NCBI GenBank assembly: GCA_963663145.1
Contig: OY760134.1
Coordinates: 310,001 to 374,000 of the forward strand
DNA from: Azotimanducus sp963663145
GTDB lineage: Bacteria; Pseudomonadota; Gammaproteobacteria; Pseudomonadales; Azotimanducaceae
Reading direction: 5' to 3'
Length of the DNA stretch: 64,000 bases
In this document: one piece after another, positions 23,989-32,669 of the stretch
Layout: every line of letters starts with the position of its first letter
How positions within the stretch are numbered: the stretch's first letter is position 1
The notes under the pieces: generated by a model
The model's database searches: none
What the model saw: the letters and a program-made list of their open reading frames with translations, nothing else
Told to the model about the DNA's origin: nothing
Position numbers and translations under genes: made by a program

Positions 23989-25293
23989 GTGCGCTCGCCG
24001 ATTTCACCAACCGAGGCTCGCTCCCGGGCAGTAACACTCGGCGATGCGGCAAGGTTCTTCCTGCCGCTCATGCTGACCGCCGAGTTGATGATGATCTCTC
24101 ACGCGATCATTTCCGCAGTCCTCGCGCGCATGGCGGACCCGGAGTCCGCGCTCGCCGCCTATTCGATCGCCTTCTATTTCAACGCCACCCTCGGCAGCCC
24201 ACTCTGGGCATGCCAAATCATCGCCGTTTCCTACATTCGCGATCGCCTCACCCTGAAGAGGATGATCAACTTCAGTATCTGGTTGGCATTGCCGCTATTG
24301 GTGCTCTGGAGCTTGATCGGCGCCACTGCGCTCGGAGACTGGGTCTACGGCACCATTTTTGGGGCGGGTGCGGAGGTCGTGCGCGCAGCGAAGAACTGCA
24401 CCCTGATCTTTACCGCAATGATCATATTCGTAATTCCGCGCTCCGCCATTTACGGCCTCCTTATCGCCAAGCGACGCACCATTCTCGTGACCTACGGGAG
24501 CATTTTGCGCTTGCTTGCTCTTATTGTGCTGCTATTCATACTCTCTGACCTCTTTCAGGGGGCGGAACTCGGCGCGGCATCTCTTGTCGGCTGCGTGGTC
24601 GTCGAGACTTTCGCGGTGCTGCTGATCGCAAGACCCTACCTCAAAGCCCTGTCGCCCGGCCAGCGGCTTCCCAGCTACAAGGACATGTGGAGGTTTTCTT
24701 GGCCGATCATGTTCATGCACTTGTCGGAATGGGGGGTGATATTCATCCTGAACATCTTTCTTGGACAATTGACTCGACCAGAACTCGCGCTTGCGGCATT
24801 CGGCATTCTCGACAGCCTATTTCGCGTGCTCTTGAGCCCGACGCGCAACCTCATTCCGGTGGCGCAAACGCTCGTCACCACGCGCCGCGACCTGCCGACG
24901 GTACTCCTGTTCTCGGCTCTTGTGGGTGCTGCTTTCGCCGCTATCATGTTATTGCTGCTATTCGAATCCATAGAGATGCTGGTGCTTTCGGGCATCATGG
25001 GATTGCCCAAGGACATGGCCGCGTACATTGGGCCATCACTCGTGCTCGGCGCGCTGCTCGCACTGGTGATGACCAGTTCCGCGCTCACGCGAGGGCTGTT
25101 GATCAATGCCAAGCGCACCGGATTCATCGCACTCTCATCTGTTGGCCGCTTGCTTGTCGCGATACTCTTTGGTGCCATCGCAGTGCTGCTCGACATGCAA
25201 AACGGCGCCTTGATCGGCACCCTCGGGCTGATTGTGACGTTTGCGTTTGAGAGTGCGATTCTTGCGGGGAGGCTGTTGCGAGTGGGGGTATAA
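23989..25293 (+). CDS. Multi-membrane-segment transporter, ANKH/MATE-like
   Basis: Inner membrane protein of 434 residues with about 12 hydrophobic segments. The internal repeat FLPLMLTAELMMISHAIISAVLARM near the start and FSWPIMFMHLSEWGVIFILNIFL in the middle is the two-bundle pattern of the MOP/MATE superfamily. The end LTRGLLINAKRTGFIALSSV...GALIGTLGLIVTFAFESAILAGRLL recalls the progressive ankylosis (ANKH) branch, which exports pyrophosphate, ATP or citrate in animals; the bacterial role is unknown. The start is a GTG with AAGGAGG about 12 bases before. The 250 bases upstream of it hold no supported gene. The converging monooxygenase gene ends 77 bp downstream. Confidence 0.65.
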   Translation: MRSPISPTEARSRAVTLGDAARFFLPLMLTAELMMISHAIISAVLARMADPESALAAYSIAFYFNATLGSPLWACQIIAVSYIRDRLTLKRMINFSIWLALPLLVLWSLIGATALGDWVYGTIFGAGAEVVRAAKNCTLIFTAMIIFVIPRSAIYGLLIAKRRTILVTYGSILRLLALIVLLFILSDLFQGAELGAASLVGCVVVETFAVLLIARPYLKALSPGQRLPSYKDMWRFSWPIMFMHLSEWGVIFILNIFLGQLTRPELALAAFGILDSLFRVLLSPTRNLIPVAQTLVTTRRDLPTVLLFSALVGAAFAAIMLLLLFESIEMLVLSGIMGLPKDMAAYIGPSLVLGALLALVMTSSALTRGLLINAKRTGFIALSSVGRLLVAILFGAIAVLLDMQNGALIGTLGLIVTFAFESAILAGRLLRVGV

Positions 25294-25370
25294 CTTTCCC
25301 TTTCGAGGCGCGTCGAAGAATTGAGCGCAGCGAAATGTCTTTGATGAAGGGGAAACTGGCGACAACTTCC

Positions 25371-25673
25371 CTACAGCACCGCCTCGAACAGCTCCAAATC
25401 GGGGTGGCCCAGATAGGTGCCTTTGGGGGCGCTGGTTTGGGCGTGCGCTTTGCGGAAGTTTTCGGATTCGGTCCAGTCCTCGAAGGCTTGCCGTGATTCC
25501 CACATGCTGTGCGAGGCATAGAGCACATGATCTTCTCGTTCCGGACCCTTGAGCAACGAGAAAGACTTGAATCCAGGCACTTCGGAGAGAAACGACTCCC
25601 GTTCACGCCAAATACGCTCGAAGCCTTCCTCGAACCCCCGCGTGATCTTGAATCGATTCATTGCAATCAACAT
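25371..25673 (-). CDS. ABM-domain protein, HmoA/IsdG-like
   Basis: A 100-residue dimeric alpha+beta barrel protein. MLIAMNRFKITRGFEEGFERIWRERESFL followed by PGFKSFSLLKGP and HSMWESRQAFEDWTESENFRKAH is the pattern of the antibiotic biosynthesis monooxygenase family in its haem-degrading branch (HmoA, IsdG, MhuD), including the Asn, Trp and His that line the haem site. Haem breakdown for iron release is a reasonable guess but many relatives are uncharacterised. It is a single gene, divergent from yqgE with a 117-bp gap. Confidence 0.75.
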   Translation of the reverse strand: MLIAMNRFKITRGFEEGFERIWRERESFLSEVPGFKSFSLLKGPEREDHVLYASHSMWESRQAFEDWTESENFRKAHAQTSAPKGTYLGHPDLELFEAVL

Positions 25674-25790
25674 TTGAGCAAAGTGCCTCCAATCTCACTT
25701 GCTTGAGTGCCAACAGCTTGATGCACCATTGAAAATTTCGCAAGGGTCCGCATACAAATGCTTGCAGCGAAGGAGTATATTGACCACCAG

Positions 25791-26348
25791 ATGACTTCAG
25801 AGTTTTCTCTCAACCACCATTTCCTGTTGGCCATGCCGAGCCAAGCTGGGAGCTATTTCGGCAACACAATCACCTATATCTGCGAACACTCGGCGCGCGG
25901 CGCCATGGGCATCATGGTCAATCGCCCCACCGACCTGCCGGTGGCAGAACTCTTGCGCCAAAACGGTCAAACGCCACGAATCGATGAAGGCATTTATGTG
26001 CTTGAAGGCGGCCCCGTGGAAAAGGCGCGTGGATTTGTTCTGCACACCAATGAAGTCGTCTTCGACGAGAGTATGAAAGTCACCTCCAGCCTCTCACTCA
26101 CGACCTCCCGCTCCATACTCGACGCCATTGGTGATTGCGAAGGGCCGAGAAACTACTTGGTCGCGCTCGGCTACACCGGCTGGGGTCCCGGACAGTTGGA
26201 GCGAGAAATGGAGGAGACTGCGTGGCTGAGCTGTCCAGCGGATGAGCATGTGCTCTTTGATGTTCCCTTGGAGGATCGTCTTGAGGCGGCGGCATCAACG
26301 CTTGGGATAGATTTCCGCCTCATGGTGCCGCGACGAGGAGAAGCTTAG
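25791..26348 (+). CDS. yqgE: YqgE/AlgH family protein
   Basis: 185 residues from ATG 25791; the ORF opens 33 bases earlier but homology starts at MTSEFSLNHHFLLAMPS. Conserved parts are GSYFGNTITYICEHSARGAMGIMVNRP, GGPV and FVLHTN, and ALGYTGWGPGQLEREM, AWL, LFDVP. The fold is known but the molecular function is not; AlgH affects alginate and other phenotypes in Pseudomonas. It is followed by ruvX as in most gammaproteobacteria, which supports the call. Confidence 0.92.
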   Translation: MTSEFSLNHHFLLAMPSQAGSYFGNTITYICEHSARGAMGIMVNRPTDLPVAELLRQNGQTPRIDEGIYVLEGGPVEKARGFVLHTNEVVFDESMKVTSSLSLTTSRSILDAIGDCEGPRNYLVALGYTGWGPGQLEREMEETAWLSCPADEHVLFDVPLEDRLEAAASTLGIDFRLMVPRRGEA

Positions 26349-26392
26349 TTGCGGACACGTCTCTCCATGTTCGCGTTGCGCAGCAGATATTC

Positions 26393-26803
26393 TTGAAGAG
26401 CAAAGCCGCGCATCGCCTCATCGCCTTCGACTTTGGCACCAACAGAATCGGGGTGGCGAGCGGACAATCGCTGACCTCATCAGCCACACCTCTTCCGAGC
26501 ATCAAACATGGCCGTCGAAAGCCGGACTGGAAGGCGATCGACGACCTCATTGGTCGCTGGCGGCCAAGCCTAGTATTGGTCGGACTCCCCTTGAATATGG
26601 ATGGCACCGAAAGCGAGATCTGCCAGCTGGCAAGGCGCTTCGCCGCACGGCTTGGCAATCGTTCGCGGTTGCCGGTGGAGTTGGTCGATGAACGTCTCAG
26701 CACACGAGAGGCCTATGAGCGCAAGGAAGCGCTTGGCGGCGGGGATGTGGACTCTTTGGCGGCGCAGGTCATTGCGGAAACTTGGCTCAGCCAGAATCAA
26801 TAA
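26393..26803 (+). CDS. ruvX: RuvX/YqgF RNase H-fold nuclease
   Basis: 136-residue cytoplasmic nuclease of the YqgF family, linked to processing of 16S rRNA ends and proposed as a Holliday junction resolvase. Motifs are IAFDFGTNRIGVA with the first catalytic Asp, LVLVGLPLNMDGTES, and VELVDERLSTREA with the acidic pair; the closing Asp is in GDVDSLAAQVI. No ATG is available: the start appears to be TTG 26393. It lies 44 bp after yqgE. Confidence 0.92.
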   Translation: MKSKAAHRLIAFDFGTNRIGVASGQSLTSSATPLPSIKHGRRKPDWKAIDDLIGRWRPSLVLVGLPLNMDGTESEICQLARRFAARLGNRSRLPVELVDERLSTREAYERKEALGGGDVDSLAAQVIAETWLSQNQ

Positions 26804-26886
26804 GCCCGGGCGGCCCGTCTGGCGCGTGCCAAAGCCTAATTGCCCATTTCAATTCACGGCAATTAACGCTAGCATGTGAGGCACAA

Positions 26887-27570
26887 ATGGCATATGGACT
26901 TGGCATGGCGGGTTTGACTTTCGCTGAGGAGATTCTCTTGCTTCTACTTGACGATGAGACGGGCAAGATGGAAAGCGTGCACCCCACGGTGATGGAGATG
27001 CTGATGGCCGGTGCGGCCATGATGGATTTGGCCATGCGCGGGCGCATAGATTGCGACCTCCAAAAGGTCTTCGTGACGGATGAGGAGCCCACTGGCGAAC
27101 CCATGCTGGACCTTGCCTTTGGGGACATTCGCGAGGTGGAAGAATCACTGCACCCAAGGCAGTGGATACAAAGGCTTTCCGACCGCGGATTGGAATTTCG
27201 GGAAGTATCGCTCAAGCGTCTCGTCGAGCGCGGAATACTGCGTGAGGAAGAAAAGAAGTTTCTCTGGGTGTTCGGGAGTCGGCGTTATCCGGTGGTCGAT
27301 GACCACGAAGAACGCGAGGTCAAGATGCGGCTGCTTGACGTGCTCTTGAGCGATAGTATTCCCGACCCGCGTGATGTCGTACTCATCTGCCTCGCCGATG
27401 CGGTGGACGTGTTTCAGTTCATCCTCAGTGCTCGCGAACTGCGCCACGCCGACAAGCGCATTCAACAGGTGCGCAAGCTCGACCTCATCGGTCAAGCCAT
27501 GTCCGAAGAGATTCAGCGCACCATCTTTGACTTGGCCGTGGCTATTTCGCAAGCCCACCAACCGCGTTGA
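26887..27570 (+). CDS. GOLPH3/VPS74 (GPP34)-like protein
   Basis: 227 residues from ATG 26887, preceded by GTGAGG; the open frame back to 26782 has no homology and overlaps ruvX. The pattern LTFAEEILLLLLDDETGKM, MLMAGAAMMDLAMRGRIDCD, PTGEPMLDLAF, LVERGILREEEKKFLWVFGSRRYPVVD and DPRDVVLICLADAVDVFQFIL follows the GPP34 domain. In eukaryotes these peripheral Golgi proteins bind phosphatidylinositol 4-phosphate and retain glycosyltransferases; bacterial versions are uncharacterised. Acidic overall, no signal peptide or membrane segment. It converges on pilT. Confidence 0.75.
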   Translation: MAYGLGMAGLTFAEEILLLLLDDETGKMESVHPTVMEMLMAGAAMMDLAMRGRIDCDLQKVFVTDEEPTGEPMLDLAFGDIREVEESLHPRQWIQRLSDRGLEFREVSLKRLVERGILREEEKKFLWVFGSRRYPVVDDHEEREVKMRLLDVLLSDSIPDPRDVVLICLADAVDVFQFILSARELRHADKRIQQVRKLDLIGQAMSEEIQRTIFDLAVAISQAHQPR

Positions 27571-27628
27571 ATAGTGCCGAATAACTCCCTCTCACGGGGA
27601 TTTATCGCTTTCTTTGTGTGTGCTAAGC

Positions 27629-28660
27629 CTACAGCTTGTCGGGAAATCTTGCCGCCATGCGGGCCGTTTCCAATTCGACTTCGCCTGCTCTGACGAGCTG
27701 CGCGAGTTCTTGGTCGAGGGTTTTCATTCCACTTGCCGCGCCGGACTGCATGGCGGAGTAGATCTGCGCGATGCGGTCTTCGCGAATCAGGTTGGCGATT
27801 GCCCGAGTCACGACCAGGATTTCAAGCGCTGCGATACGCCCTCCCAAGTGTCGCGGCAGCAAGACTTGCGACACGACGGCCCTTAAACTCTCCGAAAGAA
27901 GCGATCGCACCTCGTTCTTGGTCTCAACGGGCGCGGCATCGATGATGCGGTCAACGGTCTTGGCTGCGGAGGCCGAGTGAAGCGAGCCCAGCACCAAGTG
28001 CCCGGTCTCCGCCGCAGTCAAGGCGAGACTGATCGTCTCAAGATCTCGCAATTCTCCGACGAGAATCACGTCTGGGTCCTGGCGCAGCGCCGCCCGTAAG
28101 GCGCTTGCAAAGCTTCCTGAGTCCCGGCCCACCTGCCGCTGGGTCACAAGTGCCATTCTGCTTTCATGCACATACTCAATTGGATCTTCAAGGGTCAATA
28201 TGTGTACAGAACGAGTCCGATTAATCTCATCGATCATTGAAGCAAGCGTGGTACTTTTCCCCGACCCGGTCGCGCCGGTCACCAAGACGATACCGCTCGG
28301 CAGGCTACAGAAGCTGTTCAAGATCTCCGGCAGACCGAGGCTCTCCATGCTTGGCGGGCGTGACGAGATGGCCCTCAGACTCACGCCCAAGCCACAGGCC
28401 GCGCGAAAGGCGTTGGCTCTGAAGCGTGCGCCCTTCCCATAGGAAAGCGCGAAATCAATTTCCTCCTGAGCCGAGTTGTCCAGCATCTGCTCGAGCGAGG
28501 CTTCCGACACCGGTGGCAAGTCGCTCGCCTCAAGCCTTCCGTCAATGCGCAGTATTGGACTCGAACCACTGCGCAGGTGCATGTCCGACGCACCGCGTTC
28601 CAGCATTGTTTGCAGCAACACATCAAGCGATTCATTGGCGCAAGTCTCTTTCTCGTTCAT
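27629..28660 (-). CDS. pilT: PilT/PilU-like retraction ATPase
   Basis: 343-residue hexameric secretion ATPase that drives type IV pilus retraction. Seen in order: N-terminal PAS-like domain with DMHLRSGSSPILRIDG, Walker A GATGSGKSTT (about 130), Asp box LEDPIEYVH, Walker B PDVILVGELRD, and His box TGHLVLGSLHS. The AIRNLIRE-like motif of PilT is present as RAIANLIRED. ATG 28660 lies 6 bases after AAGGAG; the GTG just before is less likely. In Pseudomonas a pilT-pilU pair also neighbours yggS-proC, so this may be either; only one copy is seen. Confidence 0.88.
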   Translation of the reverse strand: MNEKETCANESLDVLLQTMLERGASDMHLRSGSSPILRIDGRLEASDLPPVSEASLEQMLDNSAQEEIDFALSYGKGARFRANAFRAACGLGVSLRAISSRPPSMESLGLPEILNSFCSLPSGIVLVTGATGSGKSTTLASMIDEINRTRSVHILTLEDPIEYVHESRMALVTQRQVGRDSGSFASALRAALRQDPDVILVGELRDLETISLALTAAETGHLVLGSLHSASAAKTVDRIIDAAPVETKNEVRSLLSESLRAVVSQVLLPRHLGGRIAALEILVVTRAIANLIREDRIAQIYSAMQSGAASGMKTLDQELAQLVRAGEVELETARMAARFPDKL

Positions 28661-28716
28661 CACACTCTCCTTGGTTTAGAATTTCTCGCCCGCTCACACC
28701 AAAGCGCAAGAGACTC

Positions 28717-29412
28717 ATGAGCATCGACGCTCGCGTAGCTGAGCTTCGCCGCCTGATATCACCTTATCGCAAGGCATCCAATGATGAAGTCAGATCGGTC
28801 CCGCAAGTGATCGCCGTCTCCAAGACGAGAAGCGTCGATGACATCAGGTCCGCCGCCGCCGCAGGACTCAAGAATTTCGGCGAGAACTATGCCCAGGAAG
28901 CCCTTGCGAAGATCTCCGCCACCCAAGAATTGGGGCTCGTCTGGCACTTCATTGGCCGCGTGCAGCGCAATAAAGCGCGAGATATCGCACAACATTTTCA
29001 GTGGATTCACACATTGGACCGGGCAGAAGTCGCACAAAGACTCTGTCGATTTCGAGTCGGCGCGCCCTTGAACGTCTGCATTCAACTCGACATCGAAGAA
29101 ACGGAGCGCCGCTATGGGGTCAAGCGACACGAACTCTCGGCACTCATCAAGGAGGTCGAATCTCTACCTCATCTGCGCTTGCGAGGCCTGATGGTCATGC
29201 CGGCGCCGGGCAAAGATCGCGAAGGCCTGCGCAAGGCGTTTGCGCTCACCCGAGAGATTTTTAATGTCGCCGCGAGCGAGGTTGCGAATCCCGAAGATTG
29301 GGACACCCTATCCATGGGGATGAGTTCGGACTTCGAATTGGCACTGGAGGAGGGTTCCAATTGTCTGCGAATTGGTACTGCGATATTTGGCGCTAGAATT
29401 GCGGCGCACTGA
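28717..29412 (+). CDS. yggS: YggS/PLPBP pyridoxal phosphate homeostasis protein
   Basis: 231-residue alanine racemase-fold protein that binds PLP without known catalysis and balances vitamin B6 and amino acid pools. The PLP lysine is in VIAVSKTR (about 31-38); other family motifs are FGENYAQEALAKI, WHFIGRVQRNKAR, QLDIEETERRYG, LRLRGLMVMPAP and SMGMSSDFELALEEG...RIGTAIFG. I start at ATG 28717 because homology begins there; the ORF is open far upstream over pilT. Divergent from pilT and 106 bp before proC. Confidence 0.95.
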   Translation: MSIDARVAELRRLISPYRKASNDEVRSVPQVIAVSKTRSVDDIRSAAAAGLKNFGENYAQEALAKISATQELGLVWHFIGRVQRNKARDIAQHFQWIHTLDRAEVAQRLCRFRVGAPLNVCIQLDIEETERRYGVKRHELSALIKEVESLPHLRLRGLMVMPAPGKDREGLRKAFALTREIFNVAASEVANPEDWDTLSMGMSSDFELALEEGSNCLRIGTAIFGARIAAH

Positions 29413-29518
29413 CCAAAGGTCGTGGCTTTCTCCGCTTCCAATTCGCTTTGTTCCCTAAGAGAGTGTGCTCGCAGGTTAGAATTCGTTCTTTTGCAGCGCT
29501 AGTCCAGCCATAAGCAAC

Positions 29519-30355
29519 ATGACCACAGGAACACATCCCCGCATCGCGATCATCGGCGGCGGCAACATGGGTGGCGGCATCCTCTCTGGGCTAATCGATG
29601 GTGGTACGCCAGCTGGCGAACTTTTGCTGATTGATCCGGACGAAACTAAGCGAGGCAGCTTCCATGCCCGAGGTGTGAATGCGCTTGCGCAAGCGGACGC
29701 GCGGCTTAGCGGCGCCAGGTTGGTGCTCTTGGCCGTCAAGCCGCAGATCACCAGTCAAGTGGTTGCTGGAATGCGGGATTTCCTGACCGAGCATCAGCTC
29801 ATTGTCAGTATTGTCGCCGGTGTTTCTAGCCAAGCCATCGCGCGCATGCTCGGTGGCCAACCCCCGATCATACGCTGTATGCCGAACGTGCCCGCCTTGC
29901 ACCGAGCCGGCGTGACCGGTCTGTGCGCCAACGCTCGGGTGAGCGAAGCGCAACGCCGTCTCGCCGAAGACACGCTAGCGGTTGTCGGAGAAACCCAGTG
30001 GTTTGATGATGAAGCAATGATTGATGCCGTCACTGCGGTTTCAGGCTCAGGACCGGCCTACTTTTTCTATCTCATGGAAATCATGCAAGGAAAAGCCGAA
30101 CAATTCGGCATGTCCAAGGATGCCGCGCGTCGGCTGGTGGCCACCACTGCCCGCGGCGCAGCGCTGATGGTGCAGAAATCAGACACCGAATTCGCTGAAC
30201 TGCGTCGCATGGTGACATCTCCCAAGGGAACCACGGAGGCCGCCATCGCGGCGTTTGATCAAGCCGGAGCGCGAGAGGCGCTTGCACAGGGTGTGCAAAG
30301 CGCTTTGGAAAGAGCCCAGCAATTGGGAGAAGTTTTCAATGGAACCAATCAATAG
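29519..30355 (+). CDS. proC: Pyrroline-5-carboxylate reductase
   Basis: Last step of proline synthesis: NAD(P)H reduction of 1-pyrroline-5-carboxylate. 278 residues with the dinucleotide loop AIIGGGNMGGGILSGL at 10-25, VVLLAVKPQ-like LVLLAVKPQITS, RCMPNVPALHRAGVTGL, the ProC signature AVSGSGPAYFF, and TTARGAALM...TSPKGTTEAAI near the end. It is 11 bp before yggT and heads a run of same-strand genes through metW. Confidence 0.97.
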   Translation: MTTGTHPRIAIIGGGNMGGGILSGLIDGGTPAGELLLIDPDETKRGSFHARGVNALAQADARLSGARLVLLAVKPQITSQVVAGMRDFLTEHQLIVSIVAGVSSQAIARMLGGQPPIIRCMPNVPALHRAGVTGLCANARVSEAQRRLAEDTLAVVGETQWFDDEAMIDAVTAVSGSGPAYFFYLMEIMQGKAEQFGMSKDAARRLVATTARGAALMVQKSDTEFAELRRMVTSPKGTTEAAIAAFDQAGAREALAQGVQSALERAQQLGEVFNGTNQ

Positions 30356-30366
30356 GTGACTCGATA

Positions 30367-30906
30367 ATGAGTGCTCTCATATTTCTCGCGAGTCTGGCCT
30401 TCTATCTGGTCGCCTTGTTCGCGGCGGTCAGATTTCTCTTGCAGGCCGCCGATGTCGACAGTCGCAACCCGGTCACCCAAAACGTGATTCGTATCACCAA
30501 CCCGGTGCTGTCGCCCATGCGCACGCTTCTGCCTTCTAAGGGCAGGGTGGATATGGCCTCGCTTCTCTTGGTTTGGTTGACGGAAGTGGGGCAGATTGCG
30601 CTCTTTGCCGAGCAGCCCGCACTTGGTCCGCTGCTCTTGGGGGGCCTTGTCCAAGCATTGGCGCTATTCGCAAACCTCTATTTCTTCTCGCTCATCATTG
30701 TTGTGGTCATGAGTTTCGTAGCACCCGTGAGTGCACATCCGGCTGCGGCCCTGCTGCGTGAATTGACGGAACCTTTGCTCGCGCCTGTGCGGCGAGTCCT
30801 TCCGCCGGTGGGAGGACTGGACTTCTCGGTACTGGTGGTGCTTTTCGCGCTCATGATCCTGCGCAACGGACTCATCCCGCGGCTCGGCGCATTCGTTGGC
30901 CTATGA
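30367..30906 (+). CDS. yggT: YggT family membrane protein
   Basis: 179-residue inner membrane protein with two YggT units, each made of a pair of membrane segments and a RN/DP-type loop: FLLQAADVDSRNPVTQNVIRITNPVLSPMR near the start and LLRELTEPLLAPVRRVLPPVGGLDFSVLVVLFALMILRN at the end. Function is unsettled; genetic links to osmotic stress and potassium tolerance are reported. Between proC and metX as in Pseudomonas. Confidence 0.93.
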   Translation: MSALIFLASLAFYLVALFAAVRFLLQAADVDSRNPVTQNVIRITNPVLSPMRTLLPSKGRVDMASLLLVWLTEVGQIALFAEQPALGPLLLGGLVQALALFANLYFFSLIIVVVMSFVAPVSAHPAAALLRELTEPLLAPVRRVLPPVGGLDFSVLVVLFALMILRNGLIPRLGAFVGL

Positions 30907-30918
30907 TGCGCGCCATTG

Positions 30919-32070
30919 ATGCCGAGCCAAGCTGGTCAGAATTCGGAAGATTCGGTTGGATTGGTGCGCCCTCGGTCCGCCGAGTGGAACCAACCTATCA
31001 ACCTCAAGTGTGGAGTGACGCTTCCCGCCTATGAATTGGTGTACGAGACCTACGGCGAACTGAATGCCAAGCGTAGCAACGGGGTACTGATCTGCCACGC
31101 CTTGTCCGGCAATCATCATGCGGCCGGCTATCATGCGGGTGAGACGCGTCCTGGATGGTGGGAAACCGCCATCGGTCCCGGAAAGACCGTAGACACCGAG
31201 AGATTCTTTGTCGTCTCACCAAACAATATCGGCGGCTGCCACGGGAGTACGGGGCCCAACTCGATTGACCCCGCAACGGGCAAACCTTGGGGGGAACGCT
31301 TTCCGCAAGTCACCGTTGAGGATTGGGTGCGCTGCCAAGCGGCGCTCGCGGACCGGCTCGGTATTGACCGTTGGGCGGCGGTGATCGGCGGCAGCCTTGG
31401 CGGCATGCAGGCACTACAGTGGGCCATTGAGTATCCTGATCGCATCGCGCATGCGATCGCCATCGCTTGTGCGCCCTGGCTGTCGGCACAGAACATCGCC
31501 TTCAACGAGATCGCCCGGCACGCGATTCGAAGCGACCCTGATTTCCTTGACGGCAGCTTTCTTGAAGCGGGCAAGGTGCCGGAGCGCGGACTCATGCTAG
31601 CAAGAATGCTCGGTCATGTGACCTATCTTTCCGGCTTCGGGCTCGGCGAGAAATTCGGCCGCGATGTCCGCAGCGGCGATATGCAAGGCGCTGGTCCGAT
31701 TGAATTCGAGGTCGAGAGTTACCTGCGCTACCAAGGCAAGAATTTCGCCGGCCGGTTTGATGCCAATACCTATATCAACATCACGCGGGTACTCGATCTG
31801 TTCGACCTTCGCGGCAGGCATGGCAGTGATCTGGTGCGCGCCTTTCAGGACGCCACCTGCCATTTCCTGATTCTGTCCTTCACCTCGGATTGGCGATTTT
31901 CGCCGGAGCGATCCAAGGAGATCGTCAACGCGCTGGTGGCCGCTCGCAAAGGCGTGGTCAGCGCGGTGCTTGAAACCCAACATGGTCACGATGCCTTCCT
32001 CTTGTCGGACCACGAGTACCACCGGCTATTTCGGACCTATATGGACCGGGTGGCATTGGGCTTAGAGTAA
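30919..32070 (+). CDS. metX: Homoserine O-acyltransferase (probably succinyl-type MetX)
   Basis: First committed step of methionine synthesis, acylating homoserine. 383-residue alpha/beta hydrolase-fold enzyme: LICHALSGNHHAAG, PGWWETAIGPGKTVDTERFFVVSPNNIGGCHGSTGP, nucleophile elbow GGSLGGMQALQW, and the Asp and His of the triad in FTSDWRFSP and GHDAFLL. The GCHGSTGP form and partnership with metW are what I know from proteobacterial MetX enzymes that use succinyl-CoA, so succinyl transfer is favoured though not certain. ATG 30919 is chosen over the TTG before it. Followed 5 bp later by metW. Confidence 0.93.
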   Translation: MPSQAGQNSEDSVGLVRPRSAEWNQPINLKCGVTLPAYELVYETYGELNAKRSNGVLICHALSGNHHAAGYHAGETRPGWWETAIGPGKTVDTERFFVVSPNNIGGCHGSTGPNSIDPATGKPWGERFPQVTVEDWVRCQAALADRLGIDRWAAVIGGSLGGMQALQWAIEYPDRIAHAIAIACAPWLSAQNIAFNEIARHAIRSDPDFLDGSFLEAGKVPERGLMLARMLGHVTYLSGFGLGEKFGRDVRSGDMQGAGPIEFEVESYLRYQGKNFAGRFDANTYINITRVLDLFDLRGRHGSDLVRAFQDATCHFLILSFTSDWRFSPERSKEIVNALVAARKGVVSAVLETQHGHDAFLLSDHEYHRLFRTYMDRVALGLE

Positions 32071-32075
32071 TCGCA

Positions 32076-32669
32076 GTGCGTCGCGACCTTCAAATCATCA
32101 GCGATCTCATTGCTCCTGGATCTCGCGTTCTGGATCTCGGCTGCGGATCAGGCACCTTGTTGGCGCACCTGCAAGAGCACAAGTCGGTGAACGGTTATGG
32201 CCTGGAAATCGACCGCGACCACATGCTGGAATGCGTCTCGAAGGGTGTGAACGTAGTCGAGCAGGACCTTGATGACGGATTGTCAAACTTCACCGACGAG
32301 AGTTTTGATTTCGTCGTGATGACGGAGACGCTGCAAGCCGTCAAGCGACCGGACAGGGTGATCGGCGAAATGCTGCGCATAGGCCGAGAGGCCGTAGTCA
32401 CCTTTCCGAATTTCGGGCACTTGGGGTGTCGCATCCAACTGGCCTTCAGGGGCCGCATGCCAGTCACCGGACACCTGCCCAATCAATGGTACGACACGCC
32501 CAATATCCATATGTGTACCTTCCGCGATTTCGAGCAATTCTGCCGGGCGAACGAGATTGCGATACACGAACGATTTGTGGTGGACAACGAGTACGGCAAC
32601 ACTTGGCTGATTAATCGCTTGCCGAATCTCTTTGGAATCACCGCCTTCTACAGGATCGGCAAGCTATGA
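32076..32669 (+). CDS. metW: Methionine biosynthesis protein MetW
   Basis: 197-residue class I methyltransferase-fold partner of MetX. SAM-binding loop VLDLGCGSGTLLAHL at about 20-34, acidic GLEIDRD, and family motifs NVVEQDLDDGL, DFVVMTETLQAVKRPD, VTFPNFGHLGCRIQLAFRGRMPVT, QWYDTPNIHMCTFRDFE. MetW seems required for MetX activity rather than acting as a free methyltransferase. GTG start 32076; ATGA overlap with the next gene. Confidence 0.95.
   Translation: MRRDLQIISDLIAPGSRVLDLGCGSGTLLAHLQEHKSVNGYGLEIDRDHMLECVSKGVNVVEQDLDDGLSNFTDESFDFVVMTETLQAVKRPDRVIGEMLRIGREAVVTFPNFGHLGCRIQLAFRGRMPVTGHLPNQWYDTPNIHMCTFRDFEQFCRANEIAIHERFVVDNEYGNTWLINRLPNLFGITAFYRIGKL

Noticed and set aside
21977..25293. OLD-like gene plus transporter as a two-gene defence operon
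   Set aside because: About 250 bp separates them, the transporter has its own ribosome site, and nothing links the functions.
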